A program made the position numbers and the translations under genes. Positions 45,354-56,200 of a stretch of DNA of 64,000 bases are shown one piece after another; position 1 is the stretch's first letter; the number at the start of each line of letters is the position of its first letter. The notes beneath the pieces are model-generated. The model worked only from the letters and a program-made list of their open reading frames with translations. It searched no databases and had not been told where the DNA came from. The stretch is from Eleusine coracana subsp. coracana (Eukaryota; Streptophyta; Magnoliopsida; Poales; Poaceae), in contig CM064427.1 of NCBI GenBank assembly GCA_032690845.1, forward strand, positions 5,529,501 to 5,593,500. Direction: 5' to 3'.

Positions 45354-46707
45354 CGCCTAAATGTCAGCTTTGTCTGATAAAGTGACTTGACACTACTACA
45401 AAAACGGTCATAAATAGCGCCCCATCACCAGTGGTTTGTTCCAAACCACTGTTAAAAGATTATCAACATTGGTTCACGATCTAAAGGACTTGATCAATAA
45501 TTGAGATGGTGGTCAACCGCTGCTGATAACCATTATCAGCAGCGGTTCACTAACTGAATCGTTGCTAATAATATTCAAAATTATCAACAGTGGTTCACTT
45601 ACTGAACCGCTGCTAATAAGTTGCATCAGGCTATATATCCCCTCGTTCGTTACAAGGCACATCCCCAACCTGCAGCTCGCATCCAAGGCTGACCATGGAG
45701 GATCTCCCCAACCTCGTCCCCTCCATCGCCACTTGCTTCCATGCCTCATGCCCTTCTCCCTCCACCAAATCCCTCACCCACACCCTTTACATCTCTGAAC
45801 AAATCAATGACACACGACACCGACGGGCTCCGTGATGTCCCTAAAGACGTGCCCCTGTCTGTCCCCATCATTTGCCCATCCGAATCGAATGTGGAGGGGG
45901 CTGAGCTCTACCCCCATGTCGTAGTTCATCGCCCGGAGCCCCGTACGTCGTCTTCTCCAGCCCCGCGAGCTCAACCTCGACAACACCGCTCGACCACATC
46001 GAATATCACTCATGAATTAGGAAGGATGACATCACTAATCTGTAATTTTTTTTGCAGTTCATACTTGTTTATGCATCATCGGCTCGTGTCACCCTTTTTC
46101 TTCTTTGAATCCTCTGTTGAAATTTAAAGCTTGTGTAGATGAAATCAAGCAGCTTTGTTGATATTTTTTATACTATTATTGATGTTATTAAAAACATCTT
46201 ATGCTTCTAATTGTATTGTTTTATTCCTTAGTTTTGCTATACGGCAATACAGAAGGTGCGAGTAGAGCAAATTAGAGGCATAAGGGTCTTTTTTATTTTT
46301 AAAAAACTATTATCAGTAGCGGTTCACAACTAGAACCACTGCTGAAGCTTATGTATCTGCACTGATAACTATGACTATCAGCAACGGGTAATCAACATCG
46401 GTTCTAAAACCGCTGCTGCTGACCCGCTTTTAGCCGCTGTTGATGAGCAATTTTGTTATAGTGTGAGTTCGTCCCCTGGAAAGACCGAAGCGACCCATTT
46501 TGAATAAAGCAACACGATGATATATCACATCTCTGGTAGCTCATGATGATTACTCATGACGCCGTCATCTAGAACGTAATAATGCAACGCTGGTTGGTCG
46601 CGTGTATGTACAAGCAAGCAGTGGACTTGCGAAGCAAGCATGTGTGCTTGGGACCGATGACGATGCAAACCACTAACTCACTGGGAGCACTTGCTTGGCT
46701 TGCAAGA
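45354..46707. repeat. Duplicated upstream block (D-side copy), split by a CACTA element
   Basis: Homologous to 16695-16978, in two pieces: 45354-45390 and 46464-46707. The tRNA-Ser and the small membrane gene of the C block are not present here. The homology stops at GCTTGCAAGA, beside CACTA-like DNA. Confidence 0.75.
45391..46463. mobile_element. Non-autonomous CACTA (En/Spm) element, 1073 bp
   Basis: Ends CACTACTACAAAAACGG and (right, inverted) CACTATAACAAAATTGC. The 3-bp target duplication TGA is seen on both sides (45388-45390, 46464-46466). Subterminal repeats of the 'agcagcggttcac' type occur near both ends (45415-45620, 46315-46440). The interior has open frames without recognisable domains. 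It interrupts the duplicated upstream block, so it inserted after the duplication. Confidence 0.92.
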
Positions 46708-47869
46708 CATAACAACAAAAATGGCCTGTAGCGGCGGTTGGAAAGGCACTCTAGCGGCGGGCAGGCCACCCCGCCGCTACGCAAACGCAGCTACAAATAT
46801 GCGTTTGTAGCGGCGGGTGGTCTGTCGCCAAAATAAACCGCCACTAGAGACACATTATTAGAGGCGGTTGAAGATGTCAAATACCGCTATTGTTGGTTAT
46901 TAGTAGCGGCGGTTGACAACATCAACCGCCGCTACTTGTTAGTTTTTTAAAAAATAAATAAAATTTAGCAAATATATAGAAATCACAGATTCTGCATACA
47001 TAGAAATTTACAAATCTCATCACAGATATTTAGAATATCTCATCACAGGTATTTATAATCTCATCACAGATATTTATATCTCATCATAGAATATATACAA
47101 TATTGTTATCAAAATGTTCAATCAAGCGTATAAAATGTTTTATATGAACCCTAATGCATAGTCATCATCTTTTTTTGACACATTAGGCTCATATGATGCT
47201 CTTGAACTAGCCCACTCACAAAGGGACCTATGTTTTCTTGATAGTTCACTGTTTGAGTCAAAGCACTTTCCTTCTGATTAATTACCTCTCTTAACATAAA
47301 ACGACTAAGAGAAGCTACAACTAGATACATAGCATTTGTACTCAAGTGAACGCATGATTTAGAAATTATACCCTTTTTGATCGTGTCGTTCCTTTTCATC
47401 TTTGCAGCCTATTCTCTCTTTGACCTTGTGGCTTTCTGTGTCACATGAGCAGAGTCCTCAATGATATGGTCTAGGTAAACTAAAATGGACATAAACAAAA
47501 TCAACTTACCTCTTGTTGAGACTCCTTAATAATATGGTCCAGGTAAGTTGAAGTGTCAGCCGAGAACACACAAGTGTAGTAACCACAATGCACATTTCCT
47601 CGTATTTGCTTATTGCACTATAAAGTAGAGAACACAAGTTCATTACACCTACGATAATTATATGAATGGATAGTACGATAAGAACATGTATGAGATGCAT
47701 ATAAGTCTTACCCAAAACTTATGACGGAAGTACATCTTCTTTTATCTTATAGGATGACATGCCCCACCGGCTACGACATATTTCTCGTAAGCACTGCGCA
47801 ATCGACAAAAGCTTATCAGTAGATGATATTAACATCATCAAACTATACACACGTAGACCAATTTCTTAC

Positions 47870-50461
47870 CGATCTATGACTTCCAGAATGTCGTCGTATA
47901 AGTTCTTGTCGTAGTCCAGGCTGTCGAGCGATAGAAGGTACCCTTCTTTCGAAAATTCATCAGACAGATCCAATGATCGCTACAACAATGTTTGTTGTCA
48001 ACAAGTTAATTATGATTGGATTTAATTTTAACATAGGATACATGACGAAGGCAGTAGTTGTCCAACTTACTTGAAGTTGAAAGGGGCCATAATACACTCT
48101 CTATCTTGCCACCTCATGAAGCAGTCGTACAAGTACATAAGTCCTTGCTTCCGTTGTCAAGACCATCTTCATTTCAGCAAGCTCTATGGGTGTCTTATCC
48201 GGATAATATTTCGGATTTACCGTTGGGTTGATCGAGCTTTGGTTGATCCGGCTTGGGTTGACGTAGGCCACCCTCCAATCTTTTCTATTGGTCTCCTTTC
48301 TTTAGAAAAAGGAGTTCATACTACAAAAAAAAGCATAAGATCATATATGGAATTATGCCTGAAATATGAAGTAGATCAAACACGACACTTACATGCACCA
48401 CAGGGTGATGAAGGTGACGTCCATCTGGTCTAGACGAAACATCGAGTGGACATCCCCCAAAAATAGGTATAAGATTTGTTCGTCATCTTCGTTGAACACC
48501 TCTTTTGGAATCCTACAAGTGATTCCGGTAACCCCTTCCTTCGACGCCATCATGTACCAGTCGTGCAACTTCCGCATCTCCCACGACAGGTTCTTGTATA
48601 TGTTATTTGATATAAGGGGTTTACCGAGTATAAATTTCAGGTAGTCCACATCGTCCGCAGGATTCTTCAAAATTTGATCACCGTACGACAATACATCCCG
48701 AGGATCTTCTTATTGTAGGACGAGCTTGTCGGTGCTTGCTAGAAATTTTTTCAATGCAGCTAAGTACTTATCAACATCACTTTTTGCTTTTAGGTCCTCT
48801 GGCTCTTTGTCAAATCCGGTAATCGTCTTTGGGATTATCGAAGCCTTGACGACAACTGGTGCAGGCTGGACTTGGATTATCGGAGCCTGAACTTGAACAC
48901 TGTGCAGAAGAGGCTCGTTGTCACTATAGATTATAGGACTATGAGTCAAGACGTCTTCCGCATGAGGAGATTGGAGCTTGTTTCCCGAAGCTGCCGTAGA
49001 CTTAGGAGACGGCTATCCACCTGTATTGATTGGTTGGCTCGCATGAAAGGACCCGTGCCTAGACAACGGGGGTGGAGAAACTCGTTGTGCGAGGACAACA
49101 TCACGGCGTTTCCAAATAATGAAAGAGCCGAGGGCATCTTGGAGAGTTTCTTTACCAGCCTCAGGTATCGGGCATTCGATCTCGTTGTCCTCATAGCCAG
49201 GTACTATTTCTGACACGGTGACACGCACGTAACCTGGGGGAATATCCTTGTTATGGAGCATCTCTCCTGGAAATGCCGTACCGGATGCAACCTTCATCGT
49301 CTTCCCCTTGTAACCAAATGGCACATGCAACTCGCAAGGAGTATCCTCAGTGATGTTCTCTGTTTCTGATTGCATAAGGACTGATGGTTGACCGGAGATG
49401 GATGGTTGCGTGGAGACGAATGGTTGCGTGGATGTGGGCGAACCACGTAAGAAGGCATCCATCGCAGCCTGTAGGTTGGGGTCCAAGCGACCGCTTTCTT
49501 TGTCGATAGCAAACATAAGAAGTTGCCGCCTCCAATCCTCCTTGGCTTTATCTTGTCGCTCTTTCTTGTTCAATGTATGCTTCTTATTGAGGTGTGAGAA
49601 TGTATCAGAGAAACCTTCTTTCCATGTTGCCGATGATGACACTCCTTGTACCCGACCACCATGTTCTTTGGTCCCAATAGTCTTCGCTAGCTCATCCTTG
49701 TGATACTCCGGCGTAAACAGACCAGCCTACGTCTGCGTCGTGATGGGACCTTTCAAGGCTTGCACGACCTCAACTGTCGCGGGATCCTTCATAATAATCT
49801 CTACTTCATCGGTTAACTCAGAGCGACCATATACCCAATTCCTGGTACGCTCATTGGTGTTTAGCAAAGGATCAGGTTTTCCTTCCGCGTGGAGCATGGC
49901 TTCCTGCTCTCTCCAAATCAGAATCTTCTTTTTGTATCCGCCCGGACCTAACCGTGGCTTGTACTTGTTCCACTTGTTGAGCTCAACCATCTTTTCACTG
50001 AGCTCCTTCAAAGCACTGCTCATCTTCTGCTCAACAAACTCGTCCCATTCCTGCTGACTAATATTTCCATGCTTGTCGAATGGGGTTTGATTTTTCTTGA
50101 CGTATTGATAGTTGAGCTTGGACTTGTAATCTCAAAAGATGTGATTGAGAGTGGACATCGTGGCCTTCTTGGCTCTCTCAAGATCTGCTGGCTGGAACCG
50201 GATGGTTGTCATGACGTCAGCCCACATATCGTCTTTTCTACCATCCGGGACTTAGCGCCGATCTTGCCACGTGATTTTGCGTTGGTCCCTCACCACTTTG
50301 CCGCAATGGTTCCGCCATTTGGCGTTGACACCAGCAGGTTCAATCGGTTCTCCATCTTTGAGGTCTAGTGCAGTAACCTCGTAGACTCCCTCTGCCTTGT
50401 TCGCGGAGCGCTGACCGCGCTTGCGTTTGTGTGTGGACACTTGGGCAGACACCTCTTCCAC
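47870..50461 (-). pseudogene. CACTA second-gene product (plant transposase / Ulp1-like), broken
   Basis: Minus-strand pieces in order: 50461-50252 (KDGEPIEPAGVNAKWRNHCG), 50023-49727 (KWNKYKPRLGPGGYKKKI), 49642-49013 (SSSATWKEGFSDTFSHLN), 48949-48710, 48691-48389 (LSWEMRKLHDWYMMASKEGV), then 48300-47880 (WRVAYVNPSRIN, RECIMAPFNF, LDYDKNLYDDILEVID). The first parts are typical of the plant transposase encoded beside TNP2. The last part resembles the Ulp1-type protease region found in some CACTA elements. Stops and at least one frame change (near 48110) interrupt it. Introns make exact boundaries uncertain. Confidence 0.7.
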
Positions 50462-50887
50462 TTGCTACTCGAGGGCCTCATCTGTCGCAGCCTCTGCTGC
50501 AAATAGCCGACGGGCACTTCATCGAGGTCCCTAGGATATAAGTAGTAGATTTTAGTTTACAAATTAATTGAACAAATGAGAGAATTATCTTTGACAAGAT
50601 ACCTCATCTTGAGTCACGAAATCAGGATCCGGGCTCCCCAATCGACGTTCCTTTGGTAATGGAGGATGCGGATCTTCTAGTTCTTCTTAGTGTTCGCTTG
50701 ATCCCTCATCGTCTGAAGATGACCTCGCTTGTGAGTGCGCCTTGAGGGCGTCTTCCTTTTGAGACGGCATATTGTCCGTCATGACGAGAAGACTTTGATA
50801 GCTAATGTTAGATATGACGACTAGTTTAGAAAACAAGGAGTATACACATATCATCATTGAGCATAGAGACAACAAAAACAAAATAAA

Positions 50888-51335
50888 ATAATAGAAAAAT
50901 TAAAATTTGCTCTCAGTGCGGGTTGTCGAATCAACGGCCTTCCAACGCTCTAAGATCCTTAACTTGTATAACAACATATATCCAATATCCTAGGATATGG
51001 TCTATGTCACCACACTAGCCTCACTTAGCCCGCTTTCACCATTGAGCATGGGTTGATTGCCTACATAGAATAGATAAGTAGTACAAAGAGACAAAGAGAA
51101 GAATAGAAAAATCAAAATTTGCTCTCAGTGCGGGTTGCCGAATCAACGGCCATCCAACGCTCTAAGATCCTTGACCTGTACAGTAGCATGTATCCAATAT
51201 CCTAGGATATGGTCCATGTCGCTACACTAGCCTCACGTGGCCCCCTTTCATCATTGAGCATTGATTACCTATGTAGAATAGATAAGTAGTACAGAGAGAC
51301 AAGGAGAAGAATAGAAAAGTCAAAATTTGCTCCCA
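50888..51335. repeat. Tandem repeat, two ~210-bp units
   Basis: AAAATTTGCTC.CAGTG recurs at 50902, 51114 and 51322. Between these points the two units share GGTTG.CGAATCAACGGCC, CCAACGCTCTAAGATCCTT and CCAATATCCTAGGATATGGT. It lies inside the CACTA-derived region and is non-coding. The following 51340-52740 is AT-rich, with dispersed 'cagtgagca' / 'gatcctag' phrases and no gene. Confidence 0.85.
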
Positions 51336-52959
51336 GTGAGCATAGGGAATATAGGGCAGCAAGTAATATGGCATATATATGGCCACAAGTAAATAATGCT
51401 ACGGATTTCAGAAATGGCACATAGGGAATCTATAGTATGACAGCAAGTATATGAGTATCAACATGAAGTATAATCAAGCAAAAGATCGACAACATGGATA
51501 TCAACATGGAAAATGGCAGACAGTGAGCAACAAAAAACAGGCAGCCAAAAAATGACAAATGATCCTAGCATGATAGTGAGCATTTTCAGATCCTAGCATA
51601 TGACAGTAAAAAAATGGCAGCAAAGAATGAGCAAACAATGAGCATTTTTAGATCCTAGTATATAAAAAGTGAGCATTTTCAGATCCTAACAAACAGTGAG
51701 CAGCAACTAGTACTAATTAACAATACAAAATAAAATCCCACAGATGACCAAAGCAAAACACAGGTACATGATATTAAGAATACAAATTGCAAGAACAAAC
51801 ATGACTATAGGTTAGAGACAGGAAAATCATATCGTGAAGCACAGAAAAAGAGCATCGGTCCAGGTTACTAAATGGGGGAGGAAACATGACAAAGAGTAAT
51901 TTCGATTGTTAGCAATATTGAGAGCTCTCCTTTTTCTAGATAAATATCAAAGAATATAATGGAAGGAAACCATTTTCAAATTGGAGAAATCTGAAATAGG
52001 ATGTGATGATAATTTTTTATATTGCCTCATGTTTATCAGTTTCCTATTATTAAAAATATTAGCAATATAGTGGACTCTTATGAAATTCCTACGATTCCTT
52101 GTACGAAATGGTAAAAGATAGTTTTTTTTTTTTGCATTGCTATTAATAACAAAGAAGGCATGTAAATTAGGTCACTAAAATGCACACTAATCAATGCCCT
52201 CCATGTTGTGAAACAGAAGCACCAGTAAGAGGCTTTACATTTGGTTACCAAAAATACACACTCATAGAAGAAAATCACAGAGCTCAAAAACCCATTGCCA
52301 CAAACTTGAAACAAAAATTATTAGTCCACTAAGGCATGCAACATTGATACATCAAAGGACAACTAGAATAACAAGTTTACCCTACACACAAAACAAAAAA
52401 GGGTATCTCATCATACAACCTCACTCAATAAACAAGCCTGACGGGTAACTATTTTAGGTATGAAAGGTTAACCATCAATCCAAAACTGGTCTAAATGATC
52501 AATGAGATTAACACTCCTATGGTCCTACCCCTATGAAAGATAACTCAGATAATAATTAAACCATGCTATTTCTGCAACAGATGAGATTTCTACCCATAAA
52601 AAAAGATTGTGTCAGACACAACTAGCTGATTGCAATATCTGTTTTTGTATGTTGATCTTATTCGCAAACCACCCACACAGAATCCACAAAGCAGAAGAGC
52701 CAAAAGTTGACACTTGTTTCATTGACTACGGCCTACGGGCAAGCACTAATCAGAAGAAAAAAAGGACCAAGCCACACACATCATCAAACACCTAGTGTGT
52801 GCATGTGAACATGGAAGTGGAGGACTACCAAGCAGCACTGCTCGCATAGACCGCAAGCTCTTGCGCATATGCCTTGTCGAAACAGGATGGCCGCAAAAAG
52901 GGCACATTAGAGAGAGGGGCAGAGAGAGGGGGGAGAGGAGAATGGGTGCACCTGAAGGT

Positions 52960-53420
52960 GGAGAATCGGGCCGGCGGTGGTGACGCTCGGGGACGAGGAG
53001 GGGGCCCGATGCGACGGCGCTCGAGGACGAGGAGGGGGGCCGCGGCGGTGGTGCTCGGGGAAGGACGAGGGGGCCAACACGGCAGTGCTCGAGGACGAGG
53101 AGGCCCACGGCAGCGCACAGGGACGAGGAGGGGGCTCGTGGCAGCTCTCGGGGACAAGGGGGTCCGTGGCGGCGCTCGGGGACGAGGAGGGGGCCCGCGG
53201 CGGCGCTCAGGGACGAAGGAGCGCATCGTCGATGAGGGGGAGGCCCATGCGGCGATGGTTGGCAAGCACGAGGAGGGGGAAGAGGCACGCGCGCGTCGTT
53301 GATGAGGGGGAGACCGGCGCGGGGGGACGAGGAGGGGGGCCGATGCGGCGGCGCTCGGGGAGGCGTCGGAGATGGAGGGCACGAGGAGACGGAGGGCGGC
53401 GACGCTCGGGGAGATGGCAG
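52960..53420. repeat. GC-rich minisatellite
   Basis: Degenerate repeats of 'gctcggggacgaggaggggg' with a spacing of about 25-40 bp. All frames are open on both strands, giving long Pro/Ala/Arg-rich or Gly/Arg-rich hypothetical peptides that are artefacts of composition. It sits next to the subterminal repeats of the CACTA element, where GC-rich leader regions are usual. Confidence 0.8.
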
Positions 53421-53594
53421 CGGAATTAGGCAGCCTCACGACGTACGAAAGCAAACTCCGAGATTATGGTTAGGGGCCCGCCGCGCGTTGCTTATATAGG
53501 GGGAGTTCTTATTAGCAGCGGTTCACAAAGCACAATGCCGCTACAAAGAAATAGTGGCGGTTGACTTTGTGAGCCGCCGCTAAAAATATGTCGG

Positions 53595-54120
53595 TTTTTT
53601 TTAAAAAAAATTATGTTATTCATTTTCCAAAAATTGTATTATTCATTTTAGCCCTTGATTTTTTTTATAAAGAATATATTAGCCCTGCAATTTTACAAAG
53701 AACCCATGAGTTCATTATTAATTATGTTTTAGTCCTATCTTTTTACACTTAGGTCCCTATACTTTATAAAAATTAATGTTAGGTCCTAAAATTTTGCAGA
53801 AACAACCCTATTATTGATTTTCTAAAAATTGTACTATTCATTTTTTTTAAATTATATTATTCATTTTCCAAAAAAATGTATTATTTATTTTAGCCCCTGA
53901 TTTTTTTTATAAATAATATCTTAGCCCTGTAATTTTACAAAAGAACCACTGAGTTCATTATAATTAATTATATTTTAGTTTTGTATTTTTACACTTAAGC
54001 CCCTATACTTAATTAAAATTATGTTTAGGTCCTAAACTTTTGCAGAAACAACCCTATACTTTTTATTAATTACATTTTAGTCCTAATATTTTTACACTTT
54101 AATTCTTGTCTTTTTATAAA
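53595..54120. repeat. Imperfect tandem duplication (~260 bp unit), AT-rich
   Basis: Phrases such as ATTATTCATTTT.CAAAAA, TTAGCCCTG.AATTTTACAAA and GCAGAAACAACCCTAT occur twice in the same order. Non-coding. It lies between CACTA subterminal-type repeats and the TNP2 remnant. Confidence 0.75.
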
Positions 54121-54234
54121 ATTACAAATAGATCCCTAAAATCTTTTATATTTACTTTTTAGCCCCTATAACTTCAAACTACATGATGCTTATAAAAATA
54201 AGTTACACAATCTTTATATTCAAATAAATATAAA

Positions 54235-55780
54235 TTACATAGAACATAATACAAGGTTCGAATAATAAAAGATACTTAACAAAATAAAATTACATGATGC
54301 TTGAGTTATCCTTGAATGACTTTTCCTTGGCAGTGATCGATGCGTATGTAGGGCATTCCGCCTACCCTCATGACAAGACACGGGAAGACCAATTGATCTG
54401 CTACCATCATTAAAATAATCTAAGCAACATTCGATGATCTCCTCGGTTGTATAGCCTTTGATCATAGAACCCTCTGCATGTGAACGAGTACGTACATAGC
54501 GTTTCAATACATACATGAACCTCTCAAACAGAAACATCTGATGCAGGTAGACGGGGCCTAATGCAGAGATCTGGTCAACAATATGAATCATAAATTGTTC
54601 CATCATATCGTAAAAGGATGGAGGGAAGACCATCTCAAGTATGCATATTGTTTCCTTCATGTGGGTCCGTAGGTCATTTAACTCGTCTTTAGTTATGACC
54701 TTCTTCGATACCGCGTTAAAGAAGTAGAAAAGGCGAGCTACAGCCAACTTCAGCCATGGTGATTTAACAGCTCTGATAGCAATAGGGAGAAACACTGAAA
54801 GCATTATGTGGCAATCATGAGTGTTGTACCCACTTGAGTCCATCCTTTGTCTTACCGGGTTATCGAGTATAAGTCCGCTACTACTATTAAATACACCCTT
54901 CCCAATATGTATCTAGTCGAAGGCATGATTCACTTCCAATTCTTTCCAATAATTGAAATATACGAAGAAAATGGATTTCTTCTTAAACGGCGTGAGACCT
55001 TTTTCCTTTTTGGCTCCTTTCACCGGCTTTCCAAAAACAACACTGATATTTTTAACAAGGTTAAACACAACCCTGCCAGTACAACGTCGAGGTTCTGTGT
55101 CGTTCTCAACTTTGCCATCAAAGTGTCTAGCCATCGCGTGATACCTGTGTTTTACTGGTAAGAATCGGCGGTTTCGCGTATACACTAGCTTCTGGGATGC
55201 TGGAAGGTACACATGGGATGTATCATCAATACATATGAAACATGTCGTCTTTCCTTTGACCTGTCCTGATTGCGTCCTTAGTGCCAGGGAATCACTTACC
55301 ATGCAAAAAATAATTGCTCTGAGCGTGAAGTACTCTCGATACTCATCCCATATACGGACCCCCTCCAACCATAGTTTTTGCAGGTCTTCGAACAATGGTA
55401 CTAAGAACATGTCTATGTCGTTACCAGGTTCTTTAGGCCCAGATATAAGAGTGGTCAGCAGCAGGTACTTACGCTTATGGCATAACCATGGTGGAATGTT
55501 GTACATTGCTAGTATCACTGGCCAAGTGCTATGTGGATTCCTCATTTGACCGAATGGGTTCATACCGTCTGCACTCAATGCAAACCGTATGTTCCTTTCC
55601 TTATTAGAGAAGTCTCGACGATGCTCATCAAAAAATTTTCACTGTGTTCCATCTGCGAGATGCCTGAGCTTACTGTCCCCCTTACGTGCATGCCATGTCA
55701 TCATTGCTGCATCCCTAGGATTGGTGAACAAGCGTTTGATGCAATCGACCACGGGTAAGTACCACATGACTAAGGCAGAA
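54235..55780 (-). pseudogene. TNP2-type CACTA transposase and DUF4218 remnant
   Basis: Minus strand. About 55780-55600 encodes VMWYLPV..CIKRLFTNPRDAAM and ARKGDSKLRHLADGT. After a stop, 55578-54913 encodes SADGMNPFGQMRNPHSTWPV, YNIPPWLCHKRKYLLLTTLI and TCFICIDDTSHVYL, the conserved TNP2 core. Then 54843-54235 encodes a DUF4218-type domain (LPIAIRAVKSPWLKLAVARL, FPPSFYDMMEQFMIHIVDQI). TNP2 catalyses CACTA transposition. The N-terminus is missing at the junction with the duplicated block (~55790), internal sequence has been lost around 54914, and stops are present, so it is dead. Confidence 0.87.
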
Positions 55781-55792
55781 ACCTTACTGTTA

Positions 55793-56026
55793 TCAACCAC
55801 CATTTGTCGTTCAAGATTTTGATCAAGTGCTAGCTCGGGCGAGGAAGACCGTACCCACTAGCTTAATCAAGAAATTTTAGATGAAAAGTCAAGTTCAATT
55901 ATTTCACTAAGCGAATATGAAAAGCATCCAAGCCTCTACATCGAGATACATGTAAAACTCATGCAGTAGGGATTACATAACAGCGAGGAAAATATATACA
56001 GAGACCGGAATCTCATGTCATCATAA
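55793..56026. repeat. Downstream part of the duplicated upstream block (D copy)
   Basis: Matches 18062-18292. The homology starts exactly where the CACTA/TNP2 remnant ends, so in this copy the segment equivalent to 16979-18061, which holds the small gene, has been replaced by CACTA DNA. Confidence 0.85.
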
Positions 56027-56042
56027 AAAACATATATTTGCA

Positions 56043-56105
56043 GATCCGATCCACGCGTTAATTAATCATCTTCAAAACACATGGATGAGAGCTGACTTTA
56101 ATCAT
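56043..56105 (+). promoter_or_regulatory. Conserved upstream block (D copy)
   Basis: Contains ACGCGTTAATTAATCATCTT and CAAAACACATGGATGAGAGC, matching 21121-21180. Here it remains directly continuous with its original upstream sequence, unlike in copy C. Confidence 0.5.
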
Positions 56106-56200
56106 CTTATTATTGGTTACATTTCGTTCAAGTACAAGCAAGACAGAGAGGGATACAGACCGAGACGACCAACTGACCAAGGCAAGGTGAGGAGTCGGCG

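Larger units (their letters stand above)
46708..53600. mobile_element. Degraded CACTA element, left end and TNP/Ulp1 region
   Basis: The left end reads CATAACAACAAAAATGGCC, a one-base-deleted version of a CACTACAACAAAA terminus. It is followed by dense 'agcggcggtt' / 'aaccgccgcta' subterminal repeats (46725-46945). Similar subterminal repeats recur at 53510-53590, suggesting the other end, but no clean terminus is present there. Protein remnants lie on the minus strand in between. Coordinates of the right end are approximate. Confidence 0.7.

Noticed and set aside
46725..46945. Short inverted repeats resembling a structured RNA
   Set aside because: Better explained as CACTA subterminal repeats, the binding sites for the element's own protein.
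52746..53499. Several long overlapping ORFs (Pro/Ala/Arg-rich) on both strands
   Set aside because: They are by-products of a GC-rich minisatellite that has few stop codons in any frame.
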